Source: Egibacteraceae bacterium | GTDB taxonomy: Bacteria > Actinomycetota > Nitriliruptoria > Euzebyales > Egibacteraceae | Length of the DNA: 64,000 nucleotides | Assembly (NCBI GenBank): GCA_030447925.1 | Contig: JAUJNX010000004.1 | Span: forward strand, 62,001-126,000 | Direction of reading: 5' to 3' | Part shown: positions 1-8,393 of the stretch, one piece after another | Layout of the letters: every line of letters begins with the position of its first letter | How positions within the stretch are numbered: the stretch's first letter is position 1 | Translations under genes and position numbers: made by a program | The notes under the pieces: model-generated | Told to the model about the DNA's origin: nothing | Database searches by the model: none | What the model saw: only the letters and a program-made list of their open reading frames with translations

Positions 1-564
1 GCCCCCGCCGGCGCCTTCGAGACGCCGCCGACCTGCGTCCTGCACCGCCAGGGCACGCTGGCCGGGCCGCTGTACGCCGGGGTGCGCGAGGAGGACCCGG
101 TCGAGCCGGGCACCGACGTCGACGTCTTCGCCTTCCCGCCGGTGGACGACCGCTGGGGCCGGCCGCTGGTCGGCGCCACCGACGTCGCGGCGCTGGTGTC
201 GGGCAACGCCGCGGCGGAGCGCCTGATCGCGCACCTGGCCACCCCCGCCGCCGGGGAGCGCTGGTTCGCGGCCGACACCGACGCGCCGCTGCTGTCCCCC
301 CACGCCGGCTTCGACCCCGCCGGGTACCCCGACGACGCCCTGCGCGCGCAGGCCGAGATCCTGGCCGACGCTACGACCTTCCGCCCCGACGCGTCGGAGG
401 CGATGCCCGAGTGGCTGGGCGGCTACGCCTTCCACTGGGAGCTGATCGACTGGGTCTACGACCAGCAGGACCTCGCGGAGGCCCTGCGCGACATCGAGGG
501 GGCCCGGCCCCCGCTCATCGACCGGCCGGACGCCTTCCCCACGGAGCCCGAGGTCGGCGGGTGA
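1..564 (+). CDS. Sugar ABC transporter substrate-binding protein, C-terminal part
   Basis: The frame is open from base 1, so the start lies outside the window; 187 residues remain. An early segment TCVLHRQG resembles the CWLHRQ segment of alpha-glucoside-type extracellular sugar-binding proteins, and the tail rich in W, Y and acidic residues (FHWELIDWVYDQ) fits the C-lobe of that family. By family the protein would be a lipoprotein that captures an oligosaccharide outside the membrane and delivers it to an ABC permease; the signal peptide cannot be seen here. A convergent regulator gene starts 10 bp after the stop, so any permease or ATPase partner must lie upstream. The family call rests on short motifs only. 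Confidence 0.55.
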   Translation, partial: APAGAFETPPTCVLHRQGTLAGPLYAGVREEDPVEPGTDVDVFAFPPVDDRWGRPLVGATDVAALVSGNAAAERLIAHLATPAAGERWFAADTDAPLLSPHAGFDPAGYPDDALRAQAEILADATTFRPDASEAMPEWLGGYAFHWELIDWVYDQQDLAEALRDIEGARPPLIDRPDAFPTEPEVGG

Positions 565-574
565 CCCGCCGTGG

Positions 575-1480
575 TCACAGGGAGCGCAGGATCCCGGCCA
601 GGATGTCCTGGGTGCGCTCGGGGGTGTCGGCCTCGACGACCAGGCGGTTCATGGTCAGGGCGTAGCGGTCGACGTCGGCGCGCTTGTCCAGGTACAGCGC
701 GCTGGTGAGCTGCTCCAGGTAGACGACGTCGGGCAGGTCCGGGGCCGCGAAGCGCAGGATGTTGAAGGGCCCGTTGGCGGCCGCGTGGCCCACGCTGCGG
801 TCGTCCAGCACCTGCACGGTGACGTTGGGCAGGTCCAGCAGCTCCGCCAGGTGGGCGAGCTGGGCCCGCAGGACCTGGCGCCCGCCGACCGGGCGGTGCA
901 GCGCGGCCTCGTCCACGACGGCCCACAGCCGCAGCGGCTCCGGCCGCGTCAGGACCGTCTGGCGCCGCAGGCGCAGGTCGACGCGCCGCTCGACCTCCTC
1001 CTCCGGCAGGTCGGGGCTCCACGTGCTGATGAGGGCGCGGGCGAAGTCGGCCGTCTGGACCAGGCCGGGGACGAACTGCACCTCGTGCGCGCGGATCAGG
1101 GTGGCGGCCTGCTCCAGCCCGACGTAGAGCTCGAACCAGGAGGGCATCGCGTCGGAGTACCGGTGCCACCAGCCGGGCGTGTTCGCCTGCCGGGCCAGGT
1201 CGAGGAAGGCCCGGCGCGCGTCCTCGTCGTGGACGCCGTAGAGGGTGAGCAGGTCCGCGATGTCGCGTTGCTTGGAGCCCACGCGCCCCAGCTCCAGGCG
1301 GCTGATCTTGGCGTGGGACGCCCGGATCGCGTAGCCGGCGTCCTTGGGGGTCACGCCAGCGGCCTCGCGGAGCAGTCGCAGGCGGGCGCCGAGGGCGATG
1401 CGCAGGACCGTCGGCCCGCCGTCCACCGCCGCACCCAGTTCCGCAACCGACGGCACGCGCGCCGGCTGTCCTCCCGCCAT
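575..1480 (-). CDS. XRE-family regulator with DUF5753 domain
   Basis: The 301-residue protein has an N-terminal helix-turn-helix at about residues 25-85 (LRLLREAAGVTPKDAG, SHAKISRLELGR) and a C-terminal DUF5753 domain at about 110-295 (VPGLVQTADFARAL, RRQTVLTRPEPLRLWAVVDE, GPFNILRF, VVYLEQ). This is the usual actinobacterial architecture of DNA-binding regulators encoded beside a DUF397 protein, and such a gene lies just upstream on the same strand. ATG at 1480 is preceded by a purine-rich GGGGGGAGCAGGGAGC stretch. A CATACT hexamer at 1513-1518 (minus strand) may be its -10 element. The target genes are not known. Confidence 0.88.
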   Translation of the reverse strand: MAGGQPARVPSVAELGAAVDGGPTVLRIALGARLRLLREAAGVTPKDAGYAIRASHAKISRLELGRVGSKQRDIADLLTLYGVHDEDARRAFLDLARQANTPGWWHRYSDAMPSWFELYVGLEQAATLIRAHEVQFVPGLVQTADFARALISTWSPDLPEEEVERRVDLRLRRQTVLTRPEPLRLWAVVDEAALHRPVGGRQVLRAQLAHLAELLDLPNVTVQVLDDRSVGHAAANGPFNILRFAAPDLPDVVYLEQLTSALYLDKRADVDRYALTMNRLVVEADTPERTQDILAGILRSL

Positions 1481-1575
1481 GCTCCCTGCTCCCCCCGGAG
1501 GAAATGCCGCGAGTATGGCACGGGGCCCGATGGCCGTACAGCCCGGACGGCCACCAAGCCCGCGCGCCGGCGGCC

Positions 1576-1797
1576 CTACGCGGGACCCGTGCCGAGCAGG
1601 TCGTCGAACTCGCCGTCCTTCACCCCGCGGAGGAAGGCGTCGATCTCCGCGCGGGTGTAGACGAGCGCCGGGCCCTCCGGGTGCCGCGAGTTGCGCAGCG
1701 CGATCCCGCCGTCCGGCAGGGTCGCGACCTCGACGCAGTTCCCCTGCGCGCTGCTGTGGGCGCTCTTGCGCCACCGGACATCGTCGAACACCCGCAT
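1576..1797 (-). CDS. DUF397 domain protein
   Basis: The 73-residue protein carries the DUF397 signature: WRKSAHSSAQGNCVEVA, then a glycine turn, IALRNSRHPEGPALVYTRAE and a C-terminal helix (FLRGVKDGEF). DUF397 proteins are small partners of XRE-DUF5753 regulators in actinobacteria, and the regulator follows 95 bp downstream on the same strand. The AAGGAG motif directly abuts the ATG at 1797, so translation may really begin at the GTG two codons later (1791), which is 6 nt from that motif. The biochemical role of the family is poorly known. Confidence 0.85.
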   Translation of the reverse strand: MRVFDDVRWRKSAHSSAQGNCVEVATLPDGGIALRNSRHPEGPALVYTRAEIDAFLRGVKDGEFDDLLGTGPA

Positions 1798-1946
1798 CTC
1801 CTTGGTGGACGGTTGTCTGCACTTGCATCTGCGCGTACCAACGCACCGTACGCCATGGCGTGACCACCTGACCACCGTTCGAACGTCCTTGCAGACGTAG
1901 CTTGCATCGGTCGTCACCGTCCGCCACCATCCGGGCAGGTCGAGGA

Positions 1947-1960
1947 CCGATCCCGATCGG
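1947..1960. promoter_or_regulatory. Inverted repeat ahead of small gene
   Basis: CCGATC-CC-GATCGG is a perfect 6-2-6 inverted repeat that ends 2 bp before the GGAG motif of the following gene. It could bind a dimeric regulator or form a short hairpin beside the ribosome-binding site. A TAGCTT hexamer at 1897-1902 could be the -10 element of the transcript. No regulator can be assigned. Confidence 0.35.
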
Positions 1961-1971
1961 ATGGAGTGCGC

Positions 1972-2322
1972 GTGATCTTCCGGCCCTGGCGCCAGGACGA
2001 CCGCCCCACCTGGTGGGCACGGGTCCAGCACGAGCTGACGGGGCCGCTGGACTGCGAGGGGCGCGACGCCGTCCGCCAGCAGGCGCTGCAGACGGGTCTC
2101 GCGCGCTTCGCGCTGGTGGTCCAGGACGGCGCCACGGTATCGACCTACCTGCTGGTCAAGGCGGACAGCGACCAGGAAGCCGAGGAGGTGTCGACCGCGA
2201 TCGTGGAGGCCGCCCACCGCGAGGCCGGGCACGGCCTGCTGGGCCCCAGGATCCTGCGGGCGGCCACGCCGTACCACGCGGGGACGTGGTACGGCACCTC
2301 CGGGTCGACCGCCGCCAGCTAG
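1972..2322 (+). CDS. Small hypothetical protein
   Basis: A 116-residue soluble protein of no recognised family, mixed alpha/beta in appearance, with a conserved-looking centre (ARFALVVQDGATVSTYLLVKAD) and a tryptophan-rich start (RPWRQDDRPTWWARVQHEL). The chosen GTG at 1972 has GGAG five bases upstream; the GTG at 1966 would overlap that motif. The stop overlaps the stop of the convergent membrane gene by 4 bp. The gene lies between the DUF397 gene and the glycosyltransferase block, with its own possible promoter and inverted repeat. Codon bias is that of its neighbours, which supports a real gene, but no function can be given. Confidence 0.5.
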   Translation: MIFRPWRQDDRPTWWARVQHELTGPLDCEGRDAVRQQALQTGLARFALVVQDGATVSTYLLVKADSDQEAEEVSTAIVEAAHREAGHGLLGPRILRAATPYHAGTWYGTSGSTAAS

Positions 2323-3862
2323 GGGACGACGCGCTCGTAGACGACGAAGGCCTCGTCGTCGACCACGCGGTCCTTGCTGTACACGCCACCCTCGACCAGC
2401 AGGACGCGCCGGTAGCCCGGCAGGTCGGGGTACTCGCGCTCGGAGTCGAACTTCACCGGCCACACCCACACGTCGGGCTGGTTCAGGTAGGCGTCGATGA
2501 CGGCCAGGTCGAGCTGGCCGGTCTTGTCCGCGCGCCACACCCAGTACGACGGCTCGACGCCGCTGTTGAAGTTGTCGAAGACGTTGCCGTCGAAGTGGGG
2601 CAGCGCCGCCAGCGCGGGCCAGTCGGCGGTCCACACCTCCGTCGTCGACGGGAGGGTGGCCAGGTACCGGGCCAGCTCGCGCCCGCCCGAGTAGGACTCG
2701 GTCCAGTCATAGGCGTAGGTGCGGCCCCACCAGACGACCTGGACCGCCAGCACGCAGGCGATGCCGGCCAGCGCGACGCGGCGCAGGCGCCGGTCGTCGC
2801 CGCCGCGGTCGCGCCCGAAGCTGATCCACAGCACCGTGACCCAGACCAGGAACGGCAGCTCCTCGTGGTGGGGGGCGTGGTACTTGAGGGCCAGGAACAG
2901 CAGCAGGACCGTGGTCGGCAGCGCCCACAGCGCCAGGGTGCGCGTGCGCCGGAACCACGGGACGGTGGCGGCCAGGGCAACCGCGGTCAGCCAGCCGGTG
3001 CCCGTGAGGCTGCGGTCCAGCAGCCACAGGATGCTCTCCCCGCGCAGGTCCCAGCCGGCCGACAGGGGCGACAGGTCCGCGGGCGGCCACAGGACCACGG
3101 CCGTGACCGCCACCTGCAGCGCCAGCGCGGCGCCGGCGACCAGGTGGTGGCGCCGGCGGCGGGCGTCCAGGCGGCGCCAGGTGCGGCGCAGCTCCCAGGC
3201 CCGCAGCGCGGCGAACGACCCGGCGATCAGCAGCCCGTGGAGGCTGACCCCCGCGAGGAGGGCGAGCAGGACGGTGAGCCGGCCCACCCGGCGCGCCCGC
3301 GCCGGCCAGGTCGCCGCCAGCGCGAACAGCAGCGGCGGCAGCAGCACGTAGCTGCGCGCCACGACGGCCTCCTGGTAGCCCAGGGCGAAGCTGAACAGCA
3401 GGCCCGCCTTCACCCACAGGGGGAACGGCCCGTGGCGGACCAGCAGCACGGCCCCGGCCACGGCGATGGCGGGAACGGCCCGTGGCGGACCAGCAGCACG
3501 GCCCCGGCCACGGCGATGGCCGCCGACACCCAGCCCAGGCCCTCGTAGGGCATGCCGATGCGCGTCAGGGCGAACAGCAGCAGGTGCCACAGGCCGGGGT
3601 TGCCCTCGTAGCGCAGGCGCTCGGCGAACAGCTCCACCAGCCCGCTGTCGCGGGCGAGCAGCCAGGCCTGGGCCTCGTCGAACCAGGCCTCGTGCCGGGG
3701 GACGATCAGCGCGAGCTGCAGGACGAAGGCGCCGAGCAGCAGCCACGGCGCGGCCCCGACCAGCCCGTCGCCCACCCGCGTCCAGCGGTTGGGGCCGGGG
3801 GGCGGCGGGAGCGGGACGGCCGCCGGCCGCGCCCGCTCGCGGAGGAGGGTCGCGCTGCTCAC
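2319..3862 (-). pseudogene. GT-C-like membrane protein broken by 50-bp duplication
   Basis: This is the fourth copy of the WFDEAQAW polytopic membrane family in the window. The N-terminal frame runs from GTG 3862 (VSSATLLRERAR; WFDEAQAW near residue 60) to about AGAVLLVRHGPFP, and the C-terminal frame continues with PLWVKAGLLFSFALGYQ to the stop at 2319. The two are separated by a perfect 50-bp tandem duplication (3421-3520), which shifts the frame by two. Removing one copy gives a clean 497-codon protein, close to its intact relatives. The start overlaps the upstream gene's stop as GTGA, so it belonged to that operon. By analogy it is a lipid-linked-sugar transferase of the GT-C fold, but that is inference. 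It may be a true pseudogene, a reversible slipped-strand switch or an assembly error. Confidence 0.8.
3421..3520. repeat. Perfect 50-bp tandem duplication
   Basis: Bases 3421-3470 are repeated exactly at 3471-3520; each copy begins GGGAACGGCCCGTGG and ends CGGCGATGGC. Because 50 is not a multiple of three, the duplication shifts the reading frame of the minus-strand gene that contains it. The lack of any mismatch between copies means it is recent or artefactual. Confidence 0.97.
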
Positions 3863-5490
3863 CGCTGCACCGGTTCCAGGACCACGAAGGCGTCGAGGTC
3901 GTGCAGGCCGCGCTCGCGGCGCAGCTGGTTCTCCGCCCGGACGACCCGCTGGGACCCCCACAGCGGCGGGCCCGACCGGCGGCTGATCTCGCCGGGGAAC
4001 ACGTGGGTCGCGGCGTAGCCGGGGATGCGCGGCGGGTCCAGCTGGTAGGGGAACTTCACGGCCCACACGACCACGTCGGGCCGCCCCAGCGCCACGTCGA
4101 TGAGCCGCCCGCGCAGCTGGAGCTCGTCGTGGTCCTGGTCCTGCCACAGGTAGTAGCCGGGGCCCTCGCCGCGGTTGTAGTTGGCGTACGGGTTGTCCCG
4201 GAACCAGGGCAGGACCGCGATCGACTGCCAGTTGCTGCCGTAGACCACGGTGCCCTCCGGCAGGGCCGCCAGGTGGGCGGCCAGCGCCGGCGTGCCCGAG
4301 TACGGCTCGGCCCAGTCGTCCTCGTAGGCCTGCCACCACCACCAGCCCTGCACGGCCAGCACCGCCGCGAGCGCGAGCAGCGCCGCCCGGCGGGCCCGGG
4401 TGCCCCCGGCCGAGCGGGGGAGGTCGCGGTCGCGGTCCAGCGCGATCCACAGGACGGCCACGAGCACGAGGAACGGCAGGCCCTCGTGGTGCGGGGCGTG
4501 GTACTTGAAGCTGGACAGGGCCAGCAGCGCGACCGTGGGCAGCGCCAGCAGGGCGAGCGTGCGCGTCCTGCGCAGGAGCGGGACGAGCAGCGCGAGGGCG
4601 GCGGCGAGCAGCAGCTCGCTGCGGGCCAGCGACGACGCCAGCAGATACCACATGCGCTCGAAACCGTAGATGTCGAGGTAGGACTCGGCGCCGCCGTTGG
4701 CCAGGTCGGCCGGGGGCACGAGCACGACGACGAGGAGCGCGACGAGCGCGACGAGCGCGGCGCCGGCGCGCAGGTGCGCCCGCAGGACCCCCGGTGCCAG
4801 GTCACGGCGGCGCCGCCAGAGGTCCAGGCCGTGCAGGCCGCCGAGCGCCCCGGCGACGAGCAGCCCGTGCAGGCTGACGTTGGCGAGCAGGCCGAGCAGC
4901 ACCGCCAGGCGCCCGACCCGCGCCTCGCGGTCGCGCCAGGCGGCGGCCACGGCGAACAGCAGCAGCGGCATCAGCGTGTAGCTGCGGGCGACGGCGGCGT
5001 ACTGGTAGCCGATCGGATAGGCGAACAGCAGGCCGGCCTTGGCCCACAGGGGGAACGGCCCGCGGCGCACGAGCAGCACCGCCCCCGCCAGCGCGCAGGC
5101 GGCGCCGATCCAGCCCAGGGCGGTGATCGGCAGCCCCGCCTTGGCGAAGGGCATGAGCAGCAGGTGCCACAGGCCGGGGCTGCCCTCGTAGCGCAGGCGC
5201 TGGGCGAACAGCTCGACCAGGCCGCTGTCGCGGGCGAGGAGCCACGCCTGGGCCTCGTCGAACCAGACCTCGTGGCGGGGGACGATCAGCGCGAGCTGGA
5301 CGGCGAACGCGCCGAGCAGGCCCGCCTGGGCCAGGCCGGGCAGCCACGACGGCAGCCGCGGCGCGGACCGCGTGCGCGCCGCGGTCGACGGGGGTCGTTC
5401 CCGCGTGCGAGGTCCCGGCCCCCGCACCAGCGTCCCGCTCACCGCACCTCCCACACCGGACCCAGCACGAACCGCGACGGTGCGGCTCAT
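3859..5490 (-). CDS. GT-C-like polytopic membrane protein (WFDE family)
   Basis: A 543-residue protein with a basic N-terminal cytoplasmic tail (residues 1-50), a first membrane segment near 55-70, and then WFDEAQAWLLARDSGLVEL (about 76-94), which would sit in the first outer loop where GT-C enzymes carry their catalytic acidic residues. About nine to eleven hydrophobic segments follow, then a soluble C-terminal part with YGSNWQSIAVLPWFRDNPYANYN and PDVVVWAVKFPYQ. These features are shared with the genes at 2319, 5518 and 15183. No exact database family is recognised; a role as a polyprenyl-phosphate-sugar-dependent glycosyltransferase is inferred from the GT-C-like design and nearby polyprenol-P-mannose synthase. 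It is probably co-transcribed with the gene ending 27 bp upstream. Confidence 0.7.
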   Translation of the reverse strand: MSRTVAVRAGSGVGGAVSGTLVRGPGPRTRERPPSTAARTRSAPRLPSWLPGLAQAGLLGAFAVQLALIVPRHEVWFDEAQAWLLARDSGLVELFAQRLRYEGSPGLWHLLLMPFAKAGLPITALGWIGAACALAGAVLLVRRGPFPLWAKAGLLFAYPIGYQYAAVARSYTLMPLLLFAVAAAWRDREARVGRLAVLLGLLANVSLHGLLVAGALGGLHGLDLWRRRRDLAPGVLRAHLRAGAALVALVALLVVVLVPPADLANGGAESYLDIYGFERMWYLLASSLARSELLLAAALALLVPLLRRTRTLALLALPTVALLALSSFKYHAPHHEGLPFLVLVAVLWIALDRDRDLPRSAGGTRARRAALLALAAVLAVQGWWWWQAYEDDWAEPYSGTPALAAHLAALPEGTVVYGSNWQSIAVLPWFRDNPYANYNRGEGPGYYLWQDQDHDELQLRGRLIDVALGRPDVVVWAVKFPYQLDPPRIPGYAATHVFPGEISRRSGPPLWGSQRVVRAENQLRRERGLHDLDAFVVLEPVQR

Positions 5491-5517
5491 CCCCCGGCGC
5501 GCATACCCCTGGAAAGC

Positions 5518-6996
5518 CTACGACGACCCTCCGAGGACGCGGGTCCGCTCATAGACCACGACGTCGTCCCGTCGGACAGGTCCGTCCCGTCCCATCTGTA
5601 CCCCGTCGAAGCGGCGCACCGGGCGGTAGCCCGGCAGCTCGGGGGTGTCCGCCCCCGCCACACCCCAGACCACGACGTCGGGGCGGGTGCGCGCCACCTC
5701 GTCCAGGTCCATGCCGTGGGGCAGGCCGCCGGGCGTGTGGGTCCAGTAGCCGGGCAGCCGGCCGCCGCGCAGGTTCGCGTACGGGTTGCCGTCCAGGTAG
5801 GGCAGGGCCGCGACGATGCGCGGGTCGTAGCCGTGCACGACGACGTCGTCGTCCAGCCCGGCCAGGTAGGCGGCGATCCCCGGGCCGCCCGAGTACGGCC
5901 CGGTGACGTCCGCCCGCCACGCGCGCGCCCAGCCCAGGACCTGGAGGGCGACGAGGGGGACCAGGGCCGCCAGCGCGAGCGTCCGCCACCACCCCTCCGG
6001 CCCGGCCGCGCCCGTCGCCCGGCGGGCCAGGGCGATCCACAGGGCGTGGACCAGGACCAGGAACGGCAGCGCGTCGTGGTGGGGCGCGTGGTAGCGGACC
6101 GCGGAGAACACCAGCAGCGCCAGCGTGGGCAGCGCCCAGCGCGCGAGCACCCCCGCGCGCGCCAGCAGGACCGCGCTGCCCGCCACCGCGAGCGCGGTCA
6201 GCGCCGGCACGCCGGTGAGCGCGAGGTCCAGGAACAGCCCCACGTCGCGGACGCCGGCCAGGCCCGGACGGGTGCCGGTGCCCGGGAGCGTGTCGCCGGG
6301 GGGCCACAGCAGCGCCACGGTGATCGCGCCGACCGCCGCCAGACCCGCACCCGCGAGCAGGTGGCGGCGGCGCGACGCGGCGGTCAGCGACGGCCAGGCG
6401 CGCGCCGTGCCGACGGCGTCGACCGCCGCCAGCGACCCGGCGACCAGCAGCCCGTGGACGCTGGTCGACGCGACCAGCGCGAGCAGCAGCGCGTGCAGGC
6501 CGATGCGGTCGTGGCGGCGCTCGTGCAGCACGGCCAAGGCGAACAGCAGGGGCGGGAGCAGCACGTAGCTGCGCGCCACCGCCGCGTACTGGTAGCCCAG
6601 CGGGAACGACAGCAGCAGCCCGGCCCGCAGCCACAGCGGGAACGGCGAGCGCAGCGCCAGCAGCGCCGCCCCGGTCACCGCGGCCGCCGCGGCCAGCACC
6701 GCCATCGACGCGTAGGGCAGCCCCAGCTTCGCGGGCACCAGCAGCAGGGCGTGCCACAGGCCGGGGGTGCCCTCGTAGCGCAGCAGCCGCGCGAACAGGT
6801 CCACGACGCCGGCGTCGCGGGCCAGCAGCCACGCCTGCGCCTCGTCGAACCAGGGCTCGTGGCGGGCGACGGCCACGGCCAGCAGCGCGGCGTAGACCGC
6901 GAGCAGCAGGGGCGGCACCAGGCGCGCGACCCGGGCCGGCGCCGTGCGCGTGCCCAGGACCGCCCGCGGGTGCGCGGCGATCGCGCCGCCGCTCAC
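5518..6996 (-). CDS. GT-C-like polytopic membrane protein (WFDE family)
   Basis: A 492-residue paralogue of the preceding gene product: short N-terminus, WFDEAQAWLLARDAGVVDLF at about residues 49-68, RLLRYEGTPGLWHALLLVPAK, GYQYAAVARSYVLLPPLLFAL, YHAPHHDALPFLVL, and a C-terminal half with ALPYLDGNPYANL and PDVVVWGVAGADTPELPGYRP. GTG 6996 has AGGAG close upstream. A minus-strand TAGGAT at 7033-7038 inside CCTAGGAT is a likely -10 element about 37 bp before the start, making this the first gene of a three-gene minus-strand operon (5518, 3859, 2319). Function is inferred as membrane glycosyltransfer. Confidence 0.7.
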   Translation of the reverse strand: MSGGAIAAHPRAVLGTRTAPARVARLVPPLLLAVYAALLAVAVARHEPWFDEAQAWLLARDAGVVDLFARLLRYEGTPGLWHALLLVPAKLGLPYASMAVLAAAAAVTGAALLALRSPFPLWLRAGLLLSFPLGYQYAAVARSYVLLPPLLFALAVLHERRHDRIGLHALLLALVASTSVHGLLVAGSLAAVDAVGTARAWPSLTAASRRRHLLAGAGLAAVGAITVALLWPPGDTLPGTGTRPGLAGVRDVGLFLDLALTGVPALTALAVAGSAVLLARAGVLARWALPTLALLVFSAVRYHAPHHDALPFLVLVHALWIALARRATGAAGPEGWWRTLALAALVPLVALQVLGWARAWRADVTGPYSGGPGIAAYLAGLDDDVVVHGYDPRIVAALPYLDGNPYANLRGGRLPGYWTHTPGGLPHGMDLDEVARTRPDVVVWGVAGADTPELPGYRPVRRFDGVQMGRDGPVRRDDVVVYERTRVLGGSS

Positions 6997-7064
6997 CGCT
7001 CCTGTCCCCTCCCGTCGTCCATCGGTCAGGCGATCCTAGGTCAGTCGCGTGTCAGCATCGGGGC

Positions 7065-8393
7065 GTGACCCGCGAGGACCGCTCCCCGCTCCTGGCCGTC
7101 GCCGTCCTGGCGGCGGGCGCCGCCGTGGCCACCTGGGCGCGCGCGGGCCTGGCCTGGGACGGCAGCTACATCCTGTTCGCCACCCTCAACGAGCAGGTGC
7201 CCTTCGTCACCCACTTCCGCCTGAGCAGCAACCTGCTGCTCGCCCCCGTGCTGCTCGCGAGCCGGTTCACCGACGACCTGGACCTCCTGGCCGCGGTCTT
7301 CACCGCGTCGTTCGCGGTCGTCGCCCCGCTGGCGCTGGCGCTGTGCTGGGTCGTCACCCGCCGGCGGCGCCCGGACCTGTTCGTCTGGGGCGCGCTCGGG
7401 ATCGGGCTGGTCACCCTGCCCGGCCAGTTCTTCCTGGTCAGCGAGGCCATCGCCGCGATCCAGCTGACCTGGCCCGTGGTGCTGTGGATCGGCGGCGGGA
7501 CCGCGCGCCGGCACCTGCCGCTGGCCGTGGTGCTGCTCGTCGTCGTCACCTTCCTGCACCCCGCGGCCGGGGGCCTGCTCGGCATCGTGGCCGTACTGCT
7601 CGTCCTCCAGTCGGCCGTCGACACCCGCGCCCGCTGGTGGCGCCTGGGCGCCGCCGCGGCCCTGCTGGCCGCCGGCGCCCTGCGCGTGCTGGCCATCGAG
7701 GAGACCGGCTACGAGGCCGAGACGTTCAACCTCTACTGGGTGCAGACCTGGTTCGACCGGGCGGTGCGGGGCCTGCCGCTCCTGGCGCTCGCGGCGACCA
7801 GCGCCCTCGCGCTGCTCGTCGTGCTGGCCGGTCGCTGGCGCCGCGGGGGGCCCGCCCTCCCCGCCCTGGCCGGCGGCGCGGTCGGCGCCGCGGGGATGGC
7901 GCTGCTGGTCTGGGCCCTGGAGAACCGCTGGGGCTACGCCCTGGACTACCGCGGCTGGGCGCCGCTGGTCAGCGCGCCGTTCCTGCTGCTCGCCGGGCTC
8001 GACGCGCTGGGGCTGCCCCGGCCCGCCGACCGGTCCGCCCTCGGGGTGGTGCCGGTGCTCTGCGCGCTGGCGTTCTCCGCCGTTCTCGGGGTGCAGAGCC
8101 TGCGCTGGACCGACGCGACGGCGGCGCTGGAGGCGGCCGTCGCCGCCCTGCCCGGGCCGTGCGAGGAGAACGCCGACCTGCCGATCCTCGCGGGCACACC
8201 GCTGTGGCACTGGGCGGTGCGGCCGATGAGCCTGCTGGTCCAGGACCGCTCGCCCGACCGGATCGTCATGGGCGACCCGCTGCCCTGCACCGACATCCGG
8301 CCCGGCGCCCCGCTGCCCCTGGCGCCCTACGAGACCACGCCGCGCGACGGCGGGTGGTTCGACCTGCGCGCGCTGTCCTCCGGGGCGGCGTGA
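7065..8393 (+). CDS. Polytopic membrane protein, unknown
   Basis: A 442-residue integral membrane protein with about ten hydrophobic segments (LLAVAVLAAGAAVATW, LLLAPVLLASRF, AVVAPLALALCWVV, FVWGALGIGLVTL, LPLAVVLLVVVTFLHPAAG and others) and a soluble C-terminus (CEENADLPILAGTPLWHW). It lacks the WFDE motif of its neighbours; the first outer loop holds WDGSYILFATLNEQVPFVTHFRLS. No family is recognised. The GTG at 7065 has no ribosome-binding site, but CAGCAT lies 6 nt before it, so a leaderless message is possible. The stop overlaps the next start as GTGA, so the two are coupled. The setting suggests a role in glycan assembly. Confidence 0.65.
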   Translation: MTREDRSPLLAVAVLAAGAAVATWARAGLAWDGSYILFATLNEQVPFVTHFRLSSNLLLAPVLLASRFTDDLDLLAAVFTASFAVVAPLALALCWVVTRRRRPDLFVWGALGIGLVTLPGQFFLVSEAIAAIQLTWPVVLWIGGGTARRHLPLAVVLLVVVTFLHPAAGGLLGIVAVLLVLQSAVDTRARWWRLGAAAALLAAGALRVLAIEETGYEAETFNLYWVQTWFDRAVRGLPLLALAATSALALLVVLAGRWRRGGPALPALAGGAVGAAGMALLVWALENRWGYALDYRGWAPLVSAPFLLLAGLDALGLPRPADRSALGVVPVLCALAFSAVLGVQSLRWTDATAALEAAVAALPGPCEENADLPILAGTPLWHWAVRPMSLLVQDRSPDRIVMGDPLPCTDIRPGAPLPLAPYETTPRDGGWFDLRALSSGAA

